64,000 nt of DNA from an uncultured Methanomicrobiales archaeon. Lineage in GTDB: Archaea; Halobacteriota; Methanomicrobia; Methanomicrobiales; Methanospirillaceae. The notes beneath the pieces are model-generated. The model searched no databases. It was not told the DNA's origin and saw only the letters and a list, made by a program, of their open reading frames with translations. The stretch is taken from assembly GCA_949320185.1 (NCBI GenBank), contig CASGHK010000023.1, positions 45,923 to 109,922 on the forward strand. The letters run 5' to 3'. Shown in pieces: positions 18,031 to 27,215 of the stretch (within the stretch, counting starts at the first letter, position 1; each line of letters begins with the position of its first letter). The position numbers and the translations under genes were made by a program.

Positions 18031-19368
18031 CTAGTGTATCTTCACCCGCTGCCCGTTCTGCATCAGGTGTATGTCGCTCTTCGTCGAGTACCCCAGGTCG
18101 GCGGCGAACTCCACGTACTGGGCGGTGACGGGGAGTGCTGCGTGGGCCGGGACGATGTGCTGCGGCTTGAGGAGCTGCAGGAACTCGTAGTGGTCCTCGC
18201 GGTACGCATGGCCCGAGACGTGGAGCTTATCGAAGATCCGGGCCCCCGCCATCCGGAGTTTCACCTCCGTCAGGTAACGGTTGCCGTGGTTGAGCGGGTT
18301 CGGGATCACGTTCGCCGAGAAGAGCACCTTGTCTCCCGGCTTGATCGCGTAGGGGGTCTCGCCAGAGACGATCCTTGTCAGGACGGCGCCCGGTTCTCCC
18401 TGGTTCCCGGTGACGATCGGGACGAACTGATCCGTCCCTGTCTTCATCATGCGGCGCATCGTCCGCTCGACGGTTCGGCGGTTGCCGAACATCGAGGTTG
18501 ACTGGGGGTACGCGACGAGTTTCATCTGTTCGGCGGTCGACGAGTAGCGCTCCATCGACCGCCCCAGCAGCACGGGCTTGCGGCCCATCTCATGGGCGCA
18601 CTCCGCGATCGTCTTGACCCGCGAGATATGCGAGGCGAAGGTGGAGACGATGATCGCCGACTTGTCGTCCTCGAAGCTCGTCATCGTGTCCCGCACCAGG
18701 TCACGCGCGATCCGCTCAGAGGGGCACCGGCCCTTCTGGTCGATGTTGACGGCCTCAACGATCACTGCGAGGACGCCCTCCTTACCGATCTGCGCGAGGC
18801 GTGCGAAGTCCGGAGGCTCGCCGATCACCGGCGTCCGATCGAGCTTGAAGTCACAGGCATAGACCACCGCTCCGTGCGGCGTCCAGAGCACTGCAGCGAC
18901 GGTGTCGATGATCGAGTGCTGTATCCGGACGAACTCGAGGACGAGGTGGGGGGAGATCGTGTACTTCCCTCCCGACTTGAGGGCGAAGAGCTTGTTGTTG
19001 ACCTCGAACTTGTTCTCACCCTGGATCTGCTGCCTGATCAGCTCGGTCGTGTACGGCGTGCTGATGATCGGCGCGTTGTACCGGTGCGCCAGTTTCGGGA
19101 TCGCCCCGATGTGATCGAGGTGGCCATGAGTGCAGACGATCGCCTTGACCTGCCCCTCGATCGAGTTCATCATCGTATCGTCCGGGATCGCCTTGATCTG
19201 GATCAGGTCCAGCGAGTGCATATTCTCGATCTCGGCGTCCTCGTGGATCATGACCTGGTCGAGGCGCAGGCCCATATCGAAGATCACGATCTCTTTGCCA
19301 CAGCGGACGGCGGTCATATTTCTTCCGACCTCGTCGTATCCGCCGACTGCGATGATCTCTACATCCAT
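18031..19368 (-). CDS. rnj: archaeal ribonuclease J (metallo-beta-lactamase/beta-CASP)
   Basis: A 445-residue protein with the zinc motif THGHLDHIG near residue 80, the N-terminal GGYDEVGRNMTA, YACDFKLDRTP, and the beta-CASP blocks ending in SGHAYREDHYEFL and PAHAAL. Archaeal RNase J is a 5'-to-3' exoribonuclease in mRNA turnover. It sits between fni and idsA, where it is commonly found in Euryarchaeota, 9 bp from each neighbour. Length is typical for the archaeal short form without the bacterial C-terminal domain. Confidence 0.92.
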   Translation of the reverse strand: MDVEIIAVGGYDEVGRNMTAVRCGKEIVIFDMGLRLDQVMIHEDAEIENMHSLDLIQIKAIPDDTMMNSIEGQVKAIVCTHGHLDHIGAIPKLAHRYNAPIISTPYTTELIRQQIQGENKFEVNNKLFALKSGGKYTISPHLVLEFVRIQHSIIDTVAAVLWTPHGAVVYACDFKLDRTPVIGEPPDFARLAQIGKEGVLAVIVEAVNIDQKGRCPSERIARDLVRDTMTSFEDDKSAIIVSTFASHISRVKTIAECAHEMGRKPVLLGRSMERYSSTAEQMKLVAYPQSTSMFGNRRTVERTMRRMMKTGTDQFVPIVTGNQGEPGAVLTRIVSGETPYAIKPGDKVLFSANVIPNPLNHGNRYLTEVKLRMAGARIFDKLHVSGHAYREDHYEFLQLLKPQHIVPAHAALPVTAQYVEFAADLGYSTKSDIHLMQNGQRVKIH

Positions 19369-19377
19369 CAGTATCTC

Positions 19378-20445
19378 CTATGGTTCTATGAATGAGCGTA
19401 TTCGTCCTGTGAGGACTGTCCTGGCCTGCGAGAGCGTTGCCACATCGGGTGACCCGGTGAGGAACATCGCTACGCGAAGTTCGTCGATAACCCGTTCGAT
19501 CACGGCGTCGAGCGTCTCCTGGCCAGCACGTGCCGGTGCGAGCAGGGGGAGCGCCATGCCGACGAGGCTGGCGCCGAGCGCCACCGCTTTCGCGACATCG
19601 ATCCCGCTCCTGACGCCGCCGGTCGCGATCACGGGCCCCCCGAGACGCCGGCACTCGACCAGGCTCGCGACCGTGGGGATACCCCAGTCGCGGAAGGCCT
19701 CGCCGAGCGCCCGCAGACGTTCATCCTCGGATCGCCCGGTCTCCCGGGCCCGGATCGCCTCGATCACGGCCCAGGAGGTGCCGCCGAGACCGCCGGTGTC
19801 GATTGCTGCAACGCCGGCGCCGTAGAGCCGGCGTGCAACCTCGCCGGCGATCCCGTTGCCGGTCTCTTTTGCGATCACGGGATACGTGGCACGCTGGCAG
19901 AGCCGTTCGATCGCGTCGAGGCATCCGGTGGCATCACGGTCTCCCTCCGGCTGGATCGCTTCCTGGAGAAAGTTGAGGTGGACGGCGAGGGCGTCCGCCC
20001 CGATCATCTCGACGGCACGGTCGGCCCAGTCCGCTCCATGGTCACGGAGTTGCACCGCACCCAGGTTCGCGATCACGAACGCAGACGGGGCGTTCTCGCG
20101 GACAACGCGGTAACTTTCGACCTGTGCGGGGTCCTCGAGACCCGCACGCTGCGACCCCACACCGATGCCGAGACCGAAGCGTTCGGCCGCGGCACCGAGA
20201 CGGGCATTGATCCGCGTCGTCTCGGGGTGACCGCCCGTCATGGCGGCGATGACGAGAGGGACCTCGAAGGAATGCCCGAGGAAGCGGGTCGTGGTTGAGA
20301 CCCGGTCCATGTCGCACTCGGGCAGGGCGTTGTGCACGAGGACGACGTCGTCGAAGCCGGCGTCTCCGGTCTCGACCGTCTCGTCGCAGCAGATGCGGAG
20401 GTGATCGAGCTTGCGCGACGAGGTCCTCGTGCCGTTCGGGTTCAT
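19378..20445 (-). CDS. fni: isopentenyl-diphosphate delta-isomerase, type 2
   Basis: A 355-residue FMN-dependent enzyme interconverting IPP and DMAPP. SRKLDHLRIC at the N terminus, VIAAMTGGHP, VGSQRAGLEDP, VIAKETGNGI, AIDTGGLGGTSW and ATGGVRSGIDVAKAVALGA are family blocks, the last two binding FMN phosphate. ATG 20445 overlaps the ipk stop in ATGA; the longer in-frame extension is antisense-like and rejected. It belongs to the mvk-ipk-fni set, which together with idsA supplies GGPP. Confidence 0.95.
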   Translation of the reverse strand: MNPNGTRTSSRKLDHLRICCDETVETGDAGFDDVVLVHNALPECDMDRVSTTTRFLGHSFEVPLVIAAMTGGHPETTRINARLGAAAERFGLGIGVGSQRAGLEDPAQVESYRVVRENAPSAFVIANLGAVQLRDHGADWADRAVEMIGADALAVHLNFLQEAIQPEGDRDATGCLDAIERLCQRATYPVIAKETGNGIAGEVARRLYGAGVAAIDTGGLGGTSWAVIEAIRARETGRSEDERLRALGEAFRDWGIPTVASLVECRRLGGPVIATGGVRSGIDVAKAVALGASLVGMALPLLAPARAGQETLDAVIERVIDELRVAMFLTGSPDVATLSQARTVLTGRIRSFIEP

Positions 20446-21203
20446 GGCTCCTCCGGAACGATCTCGGTGCCGCCGTGGGGGGAACCCACGAGGAAGTCCC
20501 CGAGCCGGTCGAGGGCGAAGACGTGCGAGGAGACCCCAGCGTCGGCGAGGGCGAGGAGCTCGGTCACCTTGCCGGCCATCCCCCCCGTCACATCTGTCGT
20601 CGAGGAGGCCCCGATGGCGAGGTCGGCGACCAGACGGCGCGTCAGCCTTGGGACCACCGTCCCGCCGGCGAGGACTCCCTGAACGTCCGTCGCCAGTCCG
20701 ATGCGGGTGAACCCGAGGTGCGGGGCGAGGTAGGAGACGAGCTGGTCCCCCGAGACGATACAGGCGCCCCGCGCCCGGTCCATCACCACGTCCCCATGGA
20801 GGACCGGGACGCACCCGAGGCCGAGGAGGAGCCGAAGCGGCTCGAGCTCAAACGAGACGATCCGTCCGTCCTCGGCTGTACAGCAGGCGAGGGGGTGGAC
20901 ACCGATCGCCTCGAGTCCTTCCGCTCGAAGGGCATCAACGAAGGCCCGGTTGAGCGCTCCGACCGCCCTGTGGGTGATGGCTATTCCCTCACGGTTCTCC
21001 CGGGAGACCCCGTGAGCGATCCCATAGCGCCGTGCTTCGGGGTGTCCGCAGGACCCGGCGCCGTGGACGACGAGGCCAGAGAAACCGGTGCGCGCCAGCA
21101 TCGCGGCGCACCGGGCGAGCGCTTCCTGGTTGACCGCGCAGTCACCTCGTTTGTCGGTGACGATCGAGCCTCCCAGCTTGAGGAGGACCGGTTCAGGCAT
21201 CAT
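20442..21203 (-). CDS. ipk: isopentenyl phosphate kinase
   Basis: A 253-residue amino acid kinase-fold enzyme phosphorylating isopentenyl phosphate to IPP, the last kinase step of the archaeal mevalonate pathway. LLKLGGSIVTDK is the ATP loop, VVHGAGSCGHPEA holds the diagnostic catalytic His, and TDVTGGMAGKV is the C-terminal nucleotide loop. Two adjacent ATGs (21203, 21200) are possible; AGGAG spacing fits the second better. It overlaps mvk upstream by 11 bp and fni downstream by 4 bp, so the three are translationally coupled. The phosphomevalonate dehydratase and decarboxylase genes are not in the window. Confidence 0.94.
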   Translation of the reverse strand: MMPEPVLLKLGGSIVTDKRGDCAVNQEALARCAAMLARTGFSGLVVHGAGSCGHPEARRYGIAHGVSRENREGIAITHRAVGALNRAFVDALRAEGLEAIGVHPLACCTAEDGRIVSFELEPLRLLLGLGCVPVLHGDVVMDRARGACIVSGDQLVSYLAPHLGFTRIGLATDVQGVLAGGTVVPRLTRRLVADLAIGASSTTDVTGGMAGKVTELLALADAGVSSHVFALDRLGDFLVGSPHGGTEIVPEEP

Positions 21204-22062
21204 GCTCCTTTCTGACTCCTGCCGTGTCGATGGTCGTTACAAAGGCCCGCCCGCCGGCGGCGTCCAGGGCGCTGGTAATGCGTGTCTTGCCACCCCTCGG
21301 GGAGAGTGCGATCATGCAGCCCCCACCCCCGGCACCGGTCGTCTTTGCCCCAAATGCCCCGGCGGCCCGTGCGGCGCCCACCAGCCTGGTCAGGGAGGAG
21401 TGCCCGACACCAATCGCATCGAGGAGGGCGTGGTTGACGTTCATCAGCCGCCCGAGCTCCCTGGGCTCGTCCAGTTTCCGGAGGCCTTCCAGGGTCAGGG
21501 CTCCGATCGCGTCCAGTATCGGTGAGATGACGTTGGGCCTTCGCTCCCGCTCCTCGGCGACCAGTTCGACCATGCGCGAGGTGCTGTGCGACATCTGGGT
21601 GTTGCCGATCACCAGGTTCAGGTTCACGGGCAAAACTCGCCGCCGGGAGTCGCCGATGATCAGGACGAGGCCTCCCATCGTCGAGACGTAGGTGTCGGTG
21701 GCGGACGCTCGCCCCTTCTGCACGGTCTGCTCGATACGGTGGGCGATTGCGGCGATCTCCTCCCGTTCGAGACCCAGGCCGAACTCATCGTTCGCCGCGG
21801 AGAGGGTAGCCACCGTCACGGCAGCCGATGAGCCGAGGCCAGCGGAGGACGGCATCTGGCTCGAGACATAGACCGAGCCCCGCACACCGAGTTCGCGAAA
21901 ACACTGGTCGATGTAGGGCGACTTTGCCGGCGCCGGGTTGCGGTGACGGCGGACGGTGACGTGGACCCGGGGCTTGATTGCCATGGCGAGCCCAGGTTTA
22001 CCGTAGACCACTGCATGCTCCCCGAACAGGAAGATCTTGCCCGGGGCCGACCACGTTGCCAC
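21193..22062 (-). CDS. mvk: mevalonate kinase
   Basis: A 289-residue GHMP kinase converting mevalonate to 5-phosphomevalonate. SAPGKIFLFGEHAVVYGKP is the N-terminal signature, PSSAGLGSSAAVTVA the ATP loop, and KTTGAGGGGCMIAL the third GHMP motif. Asp in SATDTYVSTMGG is the likely catalytic base. It starts at a GTG (22062) 1 nt after the MEMO stop. It opens the coupled isoprenoid set mvk-ipk-fni, a conserved arrangement in Euryarchaeota. Confidence 0.95.
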   Translation of the reverse strand: MATWSAPGKIFLFGEHAVVYGKPGLAMAIKPRVHVTVRRHRNPAPAKSPYIDQCFRELGVRGSVYVSSQMPSSAGLGSSAAVTVATLSAANDEFGLGLEREEIAAIAHRIEQTVQKGRASATDTYVSTMGGLVLIIGDSRRRVLPVNLNLVIGNTQMSHSTSRMVELVAEERERRPNVISPILDAIGALTLEGLRKLDEPRELGRLMNVNHALLDAIGVGHSSLTRLVGAARAAGAFGAKTTGAGGGGCMIALSPRGGKTRITSALDAAGGRAFVTTIDTAGVRKEHDA

Positions 22063-22063
22063 C

Positions 22064-22858
22064 CTAAACCACCGCTAGTGCCGCATACCCCACGACCGAG
22101 GCGCGGTCTCCCGTTGCGTCACCGCTCGTCGCGTATCGGACCAGGCGGGCATGGTGCGCTCCCAGCCCCTCGGCGACGGTGCAGACGACTGCTATCGGGC
22201 CGTATCCGCATGCAGAGACATGTCGCTCGGCAATCCGTTCGTAGAAGAGCTCGAGGTCGAGATCGGCGAGCGCTTCGATCGCGTACAGGTCCTGCGACCG
22301 CGCGAGGGGAGCAGGGACGTAGTGCGAGAAGTCGCTCGAGGCGATCAGCCGGACATCTCGCCGGGTCTCCTCGACTGCCTGCTCGATCCGGGCGCCGAGC
22401 GCCGCCGCCGACCCGAGGTCCTGGAGGCCCATCATCACGGGTGCGACGAGGGCGCGCGGGAACCGGTACTTGATGAACGGCATCTGGACCTCGAGTGCAT
22501 GTTCGTCACGCATGTAGAGCTCGTTCGTGGGAATCCTGAGAGCGCGGACGAACGGCTCGTCCACGTCGACGAGACCCAGGGGGGTCTCCCAGGGGATTGA
22601 CGATGCACAGGTCGGATACCCTGCGTGTGAGGGGCCGACCAGGATAAAAGTCCCGTCGAAGTCCCGGGGGAGGGTCGAGTACGCCGCTGCCGCCACCGAG
22701 CCGGAGTAGACGTACCCGGCATGGGGTGCGATAATCGCCCGGGCATCGCCCCCCGCGTCCGTTCCCGTCTCGAAGAAGAACCGCTCGAGCAGCTGCTCGA
22801 GGTGGTGAGGCTCCCCCGGGTAGAACATGCCCGCAACCGCCGGCGTCCTGACCTTCAT
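22064..22858 (-). CDS. MEMO1-family protein
   Basis: A 264-residue protein of the MEMO family, related to extradiol dioxygenases. MKVRTPAVAGMFYPGEP, IIAPHAGYVYSG, VGPSHAGYP, EHALEVQMPF and SSDFSHYVP are all present and supply the conserved histidines of the metal pocket. The biochemical role of archaeal MEMO is not settled. It lies between rps2 (30 bp) and mvk (1 bp), its usual place in euryarchaeal genomes, which suggests a link to the mevalonate genes. Confidence 0.92.
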   Translation of the reverse strand: MKVRTPAVAGMFYPGEPHHLEQLLERFFFETGTDAGGDARAIIAPHAGYVYSGSVAAAAYSTLPRDFDGTFILVGPSHAGYPTCASSIPWETPLGLVDVDEPFVRALRIPTNELYMRDEHALEVQMPFIKYRFPRALVAPVMMGLQDLGSAAALGARIEQAVEETRRDVRLIASSDFSHYVPAPLARSQDLYAIEALADLDLELFYERIAERHVSACGYGPIAVVCTVAEGLGAHHARLVRYATSGDATGDRASVVGYAALAVV

Positions 22859-22888
22859 GGGAGGAGCTTCTCCTGCCTCATCGTATAT

Positions 22889-23497
22889 CTACAGATCGGT
22901 CTCGAAATCTTCCTGCGTGAGCGACGTCTGGATGCCGCGAAGCCGAAGCATCTCGCGCGTCAGCAGGTAGTAGACCATCGAAAGCGCCTTGCGCCCCTTG
23001 TTGTTGGTCGGGATCACGAGGTCGACGAACTGGGTCATGTTGTTGGTGTCGCAGAGCGCGACGACCGGGATGCCGGCCTGGACCGCCTCCTTGATCGCCT
23101 GCGCGTCGCCGATCGGGTCGGTGACCAGGACGACCTCCGGCTCTATGTAGCCGTGGAGGTTCTGGTTGGTCATCCGGCCGGGCACGAACCTGCCGGTTGC
23201 GGCGAGGGCACCGATCGCATCGGCGAACCGCCGTGCCGGATACTGGCCGTACTGACGCGAGGTGACGACCAGGATGTTGGACGGGTTGAACTGCGCGAGG
23301 TACTTCGCGGCGGTCTTGATCCGTTCGTCGGTCTCGCGAATGTCGATGATGTAGAGCCCATCGCCGCGGACGCGGTAGATGAACTTCTTCATATCCTTGC
23401 TCTTCTGCTGGGTGCCGATATGAATTCCGGCGGCGAGGTACTCCTCGACCGGGACGAGCGGTTCGGCGAGCTCGATCTCCATCTCATTTGCCGTCAT
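22889..23497 (-). CDS. rps2: 30S ribosomal protein S2
   Basis: A 202-residue S2 protein of archaeal/eukaryotic SA type. [36 protein letters not shown] and [25 protein letters not shown] are highly conserved. The start ATG 23497 lies 2 nt after the enolase stop; the upstream extension is within eno and rejected. It is a small-subunit protein at the body-head junction. It follows eno in the RNA polymerase K/eno/S2 arrangement typical of Euryarchaeota. Confidence 0.95.
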   Translation of the reverse strand: MTANEMEIELAEPLVPVEEYLAAGIHIGTQQKSKDMKKFIYRVRGDGLYIIDIRETDERIKTAAKYLAQFNPSNILVVTSRQYGQYPARRFADAIGALAATGRFVPGRMTNQNLHGYIEPEVVLVTDPIGDAQAIKEAVQAGIPVVALCDTNNMTQFVDLVIPTNNKGRKALSMVYYLLTREMLRLRGIQTSLTQEDFETDL

Positions 23498-23499
23498 GG

Positions 23500-24687
23500 T
23501 TACATCTGCTCCTCGATTCTGATCAATTCGTTCAATTTTGCGATTCGTTCGCCACCGACTGCACCGGTCTTCAAGAAGATGCAACCGAATGCGGTCCCGA
23601 GGTGGGCGATGGTCGTATCGGTCGTCTCCCCCGAGCGGTGACTCATCACCGTGTCGAGACCGTGGGTATGGGCGAGCTGGATAGCTTCGAAGGTGTCGCT
23701 CAGGGTCCCGATCTGGTTCGGCTTGATGAGAACACAGTTGGCCGATCCGAACTCGATCCCCTTCGTGATCCGGTCGGGGTTGGTGACGAAGATGTCGTCG
23801 CCGCAGACGAGGCAGCGGTCGGTGACCTGGTCGGCGAGGTCGGCGAAGCCCTCGAAGTCCTCCTCCTGGAGGGGGTCCTCGACGTAGATGAGGCCGAACC
23901 GGTCGACGAGCTCGGCGATGTAGGCGACCTGCTCCTCGGTGGTCCGCTCCGCACCGCGGTACCGGTACTTCTCACCGTTCCAGAGCTCGCTCGCGGCGAC
24001 ATCTATACCCATGCCGATCGAGAACCCGAGGTCGTCGGAGATTGCTCCGACCGCCTCTTCGAGGATCTCGAATGCGGCGAGGTCATCGATCGCCGGGGCC
24101 CAGGCACCCTCGTCGCCCTTGCCTGCGCTCTTCCCCGAGGCGACCAGGAGTTCTTTTACCTTTTTATGGACAGCCGCATTGGCGAAGACCCCGTCCTGGG
24201 CGCTCGGGGCGCCGGTCGGGACCACCAGGAACTCCTGGATCTCCGTCGCGTTCAGCGCGTGCGCCCCCCCGCCGATCACATTCCCGAGCGGAAACGGGGT
24301 CTCGGAGGCAAAACAGCCCCCGAGATAGCGGAAGAGCTCCTGGTCGTATGCGGCTGCCGCTGCTTTTGCGTTTGCGAGCGATAGCGCCACCGCGACGTTC
24401 GCGCCGACCTTCGAGAGATCGGGCGTGCCGTCGTGGTCGCGGATCGCCCGGTCGAATCCGGTCTGGTCCGCGGCGTCGCGACCCAGGAGCTCGGGGAGGA
24501 GCCCCTTCTCGGCGTCACAGATCGCCTCGGTGACCGGTCGCACCTTCGCTTCGTAGGTCCCGGTAGACGCCCCCGAGGGGGCGGCCGCGCGGCCGTATCC
24601 GCTGGTCGTCCAGACGTCGGCCTCGACCGTCGCGTTGCCGCGCGAGTCGAGAATACGCCGTAGACGGACGGCCTCAATCGTCGTCAT
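23500..24687 (-). CDS. eno: enolase
   Basis: A 395-residue cytosolic enzyme interconverting 2-phosphoglycerate and phosphoenolpyruvate, used in methanogens mainly for gluconeogenesis. [26 protein letters not shown], the metal-site [11 protein letters not shown], and [10 protein letters not shown] are intact. It is slightly shorter than the usual 410-430 residues, without losing a recognisable motif. It starts 8 bp after the rpoK stop and ends 2 bp before rps2. Confidence 0.95.
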   Translation of the reverse strand: MTTIEAVRLRRILDSRGNATVEADVWTTSGYGRAAAPSGASTGTYEAKVRPVTEAICDAEKGLLPELLGRDAADQTGFDRAIRDHDGTPDLSKVGANVAVALSLANAKAAAAAYDQELFRYLGGCFASETPFPLGNVIGGGAHALNATEIQEFLVVPTGAPSAQDGVFANAAVHKKVKELLVASGKSAGKGDEGAWAPAIDDLAAFEILEEAVGAISDDLGFSIGMGIDVAASELWNGEKYRYRGAERTTEEQVAYIAELVDRFGLIYVEDPLQEEDFEGFADLADQVTDRCLVCGDDIFVTNPDRITKGIEFGSANCVLIKPNQIGTLSDTFEAIQLAHTHGLDTVMSHRSGETTDTTIAHLGTAFGCIFLKTGAVGGERIAKLNELIRIEEQM

Positions 24688-24695
24688 TCTCCTCT

Positions 24696-24863
24696 TTACC
24701 TCCTCTTGACCGTTATCGGGATAACGTTCTCCGCGAACTCCTGGAGCGCGATCTCCAGGGGATCGCTCTTCTGGACGTTGATGAGTGTAGGCGCTCCCAT
24801 CGAGATCTGGAGGGCACGGGCTCCGATGATTCTCGCCTTCTCATAACGGGTGTACGATTCCAT
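24696..24863 (-). CDS. rpoK: DNA-directed RNA polymerase subunit K (Rpb6 homologue)
   Basis: A 55-residue protein, short enough to be missed by a length cut-off. The translation begins [20 protein letters not shown] and ends [11 protein letters not shown], with the Rpb6 core [20 protein letters not shown] and [10 protein letters not shown]. It assembles at the base of the RNA polymerase clamp. It lies 28 bp downstream of tRNA-Pro and 8 bp upstream of eno, so it is probably released from a polycistronic transcript when the tRNA is excised. Confidence 0.92.
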   Translation of the reverse strand: MESYTRYEKARIIGARALQISMGAPTLINVQKSDPLEIALQEFAENVIPITVKRR

Positions 24864-24891
24864 CGTCTGCCTCAAAATGGTTGGATAAGAA

Positions 24892-24964
24892 TGGGGTCGC
24901 TGAGATTCGAACTCAGGTCAGAGCATCCCGAACGCCCTAGGATACCAGGCTACCCCACGACCCC
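24892..24964 (-). tRNA. tRNA-Pro(CGG)
   Basis: The minus strand folds as a cloverleaf: acceptor GGGGTCG pairs with CGACCCC, the T arm is TGAGTTCGAATCTCA, and the anticodon loop TTCGGGA gives anticodon CGG. Discriminator is A and no CCA is encoded. No intron is seen. The first base abuts the last base of the rpoN stop codon, so the tRNA is embedded in the mRNA of rpoN and rpoK. Confidence 0.95.
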
Positions 24965-25153
24965 TCATTGGTACGGATTGATTTCGTCAATGATCTCTTT
25001 GTGCGACAGCAGCATCCTCCGGCAGCAATACCGGTGGAGACCGAGGTCGTCGAGGATCCCTTTCGGATCCTCTCCGGCATCCCGCCGCCGCTTGAACTCA
25101 TCCCACGCGGGCGAGATGACCTTACCGCATGTAAAACATCGGACGGGTATCAT
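24965..25153 (-). CDS. rpoN: DNA-directed RNA polymerase subunit N (Rpb10 homologue)
   Basis: A 62-residue zinc protein beginning [14 protein letters not shown], with the paired cysteines CFTCG near the start and CCRRM near residue 44 that bind one zinc, and [12 protein letters not shown] as the diagnostic block. It helps assemble RpoD-RpoL into the polymerase. The stop TGA directly touches the 5' base of tRNA-Pro, with no spacer. It follows rps9 after 27 bp. Confidence 0.95.
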   Translation of the reverse strand: MIPVRCFTCGKVISPAWDEFKRRRDAGEDPKGILDDLGLHRYCCRRMLLSHKEIIDEINPYQ

Positions 25154-25180
25154 ACACGTTAATCTCGGTCTTAATTTAAC

Positions 25181-25582
25181 TTAACGGTACGACTTCTGGA
25201 ACTTCGCGCGGGCACCCGGTCCGTGGGGCTTCTTTGCCTCCTTCTGGCGCGAATCGTTGACGAGCAGCGTCCGATCGTACGCGAGGAAGAGGTCCTTCAG
25301 CTTCGGGTCTCCATGCCAGTTCACCAGTCCGCGCGCGAGCGCGGTACGGACTGCCTCCGCCTGGCCCATGAACCCGCCGCCGATCACCGTGATCGAGGCG
25401 TCGATGCCATCGATCCCGTCCGGCTTGAGGAGCAGGGGCTCCGCGATCTTCATGCGGGTCAGCTCGGTCCCATAGGACTCGAGCGGGACCGAGTTGATCC
25501 GGATCACGCCGTGACCCTCCCTGAGGGTCGCGCGCGCGATCGCGGTCTTGCGCTTTCCGCTGGTGTTAATCACCTTCGCCAT
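25181..25582 (-). CDS. rps9: 30S ribosomal protein S9
   Basis: A 133-residue protein with the S9 hallmarks: [18 protein letters not shown] at the N terminus, [20 protein letters not shown], and the basic C-terminal tail ending AKFQKSYR, which reaches the P-site tRNA. ATG 25582 follows AGGTGAACGC. It is placed between rpl13 (11 bp) and rpoN, the conserved archaeal order L18e-L13-S9-RpoN-RpoK. Confidence 0.96.
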   Translation of the reverse strand: MAKVINTSGKRKTAIARATLREGHGVIRINSVPLESYGTELTRMKIAEPLLLKPDGIDGIDASITVIGGGFMGQAEAVRTALARGLVNWHGDPKLKDLFLAYDRTLLVNDSRQKEAKKPHGPGARAKFQKSYR

Positions 25583-25593
25583 GCGTTCACCTT

Positions 25594-26016
25594 TCAATAT
25601 TTCGCTCCGAGGTAGGTCGCGATCGCACCGATCGTCACGTAACTCGGGTTGTTCAGCCGGTCGATATGCGCCTCGGGGAGGGACTCGCGCTCGGCGTCCA
25701 AGAACTCCGCGGGGACACCGACGTAGGTCTTGATCGCCTTGAAGGCGGCGATGCCGCGCTCGCGCTTGTACGGGAGCATGCCGCGGATCGTCCTCTTGAC
25801 GAGGTGGTCCGGGCGGCGTGGGTAGAACGGGCCACCCTCACGCGAACCGCGCTCGCGCTTCTCCTTGAAGTCCTTGAGCACGTGGGCGCGCGCGCCCGAG
25901 ACGATCGCCTTCTCCGAGTTGACGATCGCGATCTCTTCACCTGCAAGCGCCCGCTTGGCGACCACCGAGGCGAGTCGTCCGAGCAGGAGGTTCTCCGCAT
26001 CGATCACCGTTACCAT
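25594..26016 (-). CDS. rpl13: 50S ribosomal protein L13
   Basis: A 140-residue L13 protein: [52 protein letters not shown] are conserved blocks. I chose ATG 26016 rather than the GTG at 26025 because GAGGTGA stands 5 nt before the ATG, a good ribosome site, whereas the GTG is inside that site. It begins 5 bp after the rpl18e stop. Confidence 0.95.
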   Translation of the reverse strand: MVTVIDAENLLLGRLASVVAKRALAGEEIAIVNSEKAIVSGARAHVLKDFKEKRERGSREGGPFYPRRPDHLVKRTIRGMLPYKRERGIAAFKAIKTYVGVPAEFLDAERESLPEAHIDRLNNPSYVTIGAIATYLGAKY

Positions 26017-26021
26017 CTCGC

Positions 26022-26387
26022 TCACCTCAGGATCCTGACCCGGCTCCCCTTCGGGTTGTCGTTCAGGAGCTCTTCGATCGTCATACAGGTCCCGTTTGCG
26101 CCCGTGATCTTGGTCTGGGCCTGCGCCGAGAAATTGAGGGCGGCGACCCGGACGGAGTGGTTGATCATGCCCGTGCCGAGCACCTTGCCCGGCACCAGGA
26201 TGGTCTCGCCCTCGGCGGCATAGCGGTTGATCTTGCTGACGTTCACCTCGGCACGGGCGTTCGTGGCGCCCTCAAGGCGGGAGGCGATGTCACGCCAGAC
26301 CTGGACGCCGTTCTCGCGCGAGGCCGCTTTCAGCGTCGTGATCAGGTTCGTCAGACGCGGGTTTGTCTTCTCTCGTATGAGTGTCAT
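26022..26387 (-). CDS. rpl18e: 50S ribosomal protein L18e
   Basis: A 121-residue protein of the archaeal/eukaryotic-only L18e family, related to L15. Conserved parts are [43 protein letters not shown] and FSAQAQTKI. The stop partly overlaps the ribosome site of rpl13. It follows rpoD by 6 bp. The absence of this family from bacteria supports archaeal origin. Confidence 0.95.
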   Translation of the reverse strand: MTLIREKTNPRLTNLITTLKAASRENGVQVWRDIASRLEGATNARAEVNVSKINRYAAEGETILVPGKVLGTGMINHSVRVAALNFSAQAQTKITGANGTCMTIEELLNDNPKGSRVRILR

Positions 26388-26393
26388 CTCTCT

Positions 26394-27215
26394 CTATCCC
26401 TCGGCAATCTCTTCTAATGCGCGTGAGAGCTCGTCCCCCCGGGTCCGGATGAACCGGATCGACTGGCGGAGGATATCGGTCGCCGGGATGGCGCCGTCGG
26501 ACTCGACGTTGAAGATGAAGCGATCCGGTTCGGTCCCAACAAGGATCGCGGGCGTCTCCCCGATCCCTGTCGCAAGGCAGCTCTTCTCGCAGAGTCGGCA
26601 GAGCGAGCAGTTCTCGAGCCGTGCTTCATCGATGCTGACGCGTCGCCCCGTAAGGAGGAGGACGCGGCGCGGGCAGGCGTCGACACAGGCGCCACACCCG
26701 TCGCAGCGGCTGTCGACTGCCAGGCGCGGGTAGTTCTTGTACCCGCAGACCGTCGTCGGTTGCCACTTCGCATGGACTTTGCCCGTCGAGAGGATCGCAT
26801 GGGCCTCGATCACGACCTTCTGGCCCTTCTCGAGCTTGACGATCGGGATGTCTCCCTGGGCAGGGGCGGCGACCGGGTCGTTCGGGATCAGGTCCCGCGA
26901 GTAGACCATGCCCGGCCCCTCGACGGAGAGGGTGTACGCGACCGTGCACCGGTCACATCCGGCCCCCTCACAGGTACACTCTTCGATCGGGACGTAGGTC
27001 CCCTCCTCCGTCCGCAGCGGGACGAGCCCGATACGGTGCGTGAGCATCTCGTCGAAGAGGCCGCTCGTGTTATCGTAGATCCGGACGGTCTCGATCGCGA
27101 GCTTCGGCACCTCGCTCGCCATCGCCCGTCGGATGGAGTTCGCAAATGAGGGCAGGGCGCCCGACAGGAGGAACTGGCAGGAGTGCTCGTCGCGGTGCTG
27201 GCACTCGATCTGCAT
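26394..27215 (-). CDS. rpoD: DNA-directed RNA polymerase subunit D with two 4Fe-4S cluster motifs
   Basis: A 273-residue alpha/Rpb3-like subunit. NSIRRAMASEVPKLAIETVRI is the dimerisation core. A ferredoxin-like insert has C171-x2-C174-x2-C177-x3-C181 and C203-x2-C206-x2-C209-x3-C213, enough for two 4Fe-4S clusters; a further Cys set (C80, C82, C87, C90) may bind zinc. Cluster-bearing RpoD is known in some archaea, with the clusters thought to steer assembly. The ATG shares one base with the S11 stop (TGATG). The longer in-frame extension is antisense-like and rejected. Confidence 0.95.
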   Translation of the reverse strand: MQIECQHRDEHSCQFLLSGALPSFANSIRRAMASEVPKLAIETVRIYDNTSGLFDEMLTHRIGLVPLRTEEGTYVPIEECTCEGAGCDRCTVAYTLSVEGPGMVYSRDLIPNDPVAAPAQGDIPIVKLEKGQKVVIEAHAILSTGKVHAKWQPTTVCGYKNYPRLAVDSRCDGCGACVDACPRRVLLLTGRRVSIDEARLENCSLCRLCEKSCLATGIGETPAILVGTEPDRFIFNVESDGAIPATDILRQSIRFIRTRGDELSRALEEIAEG

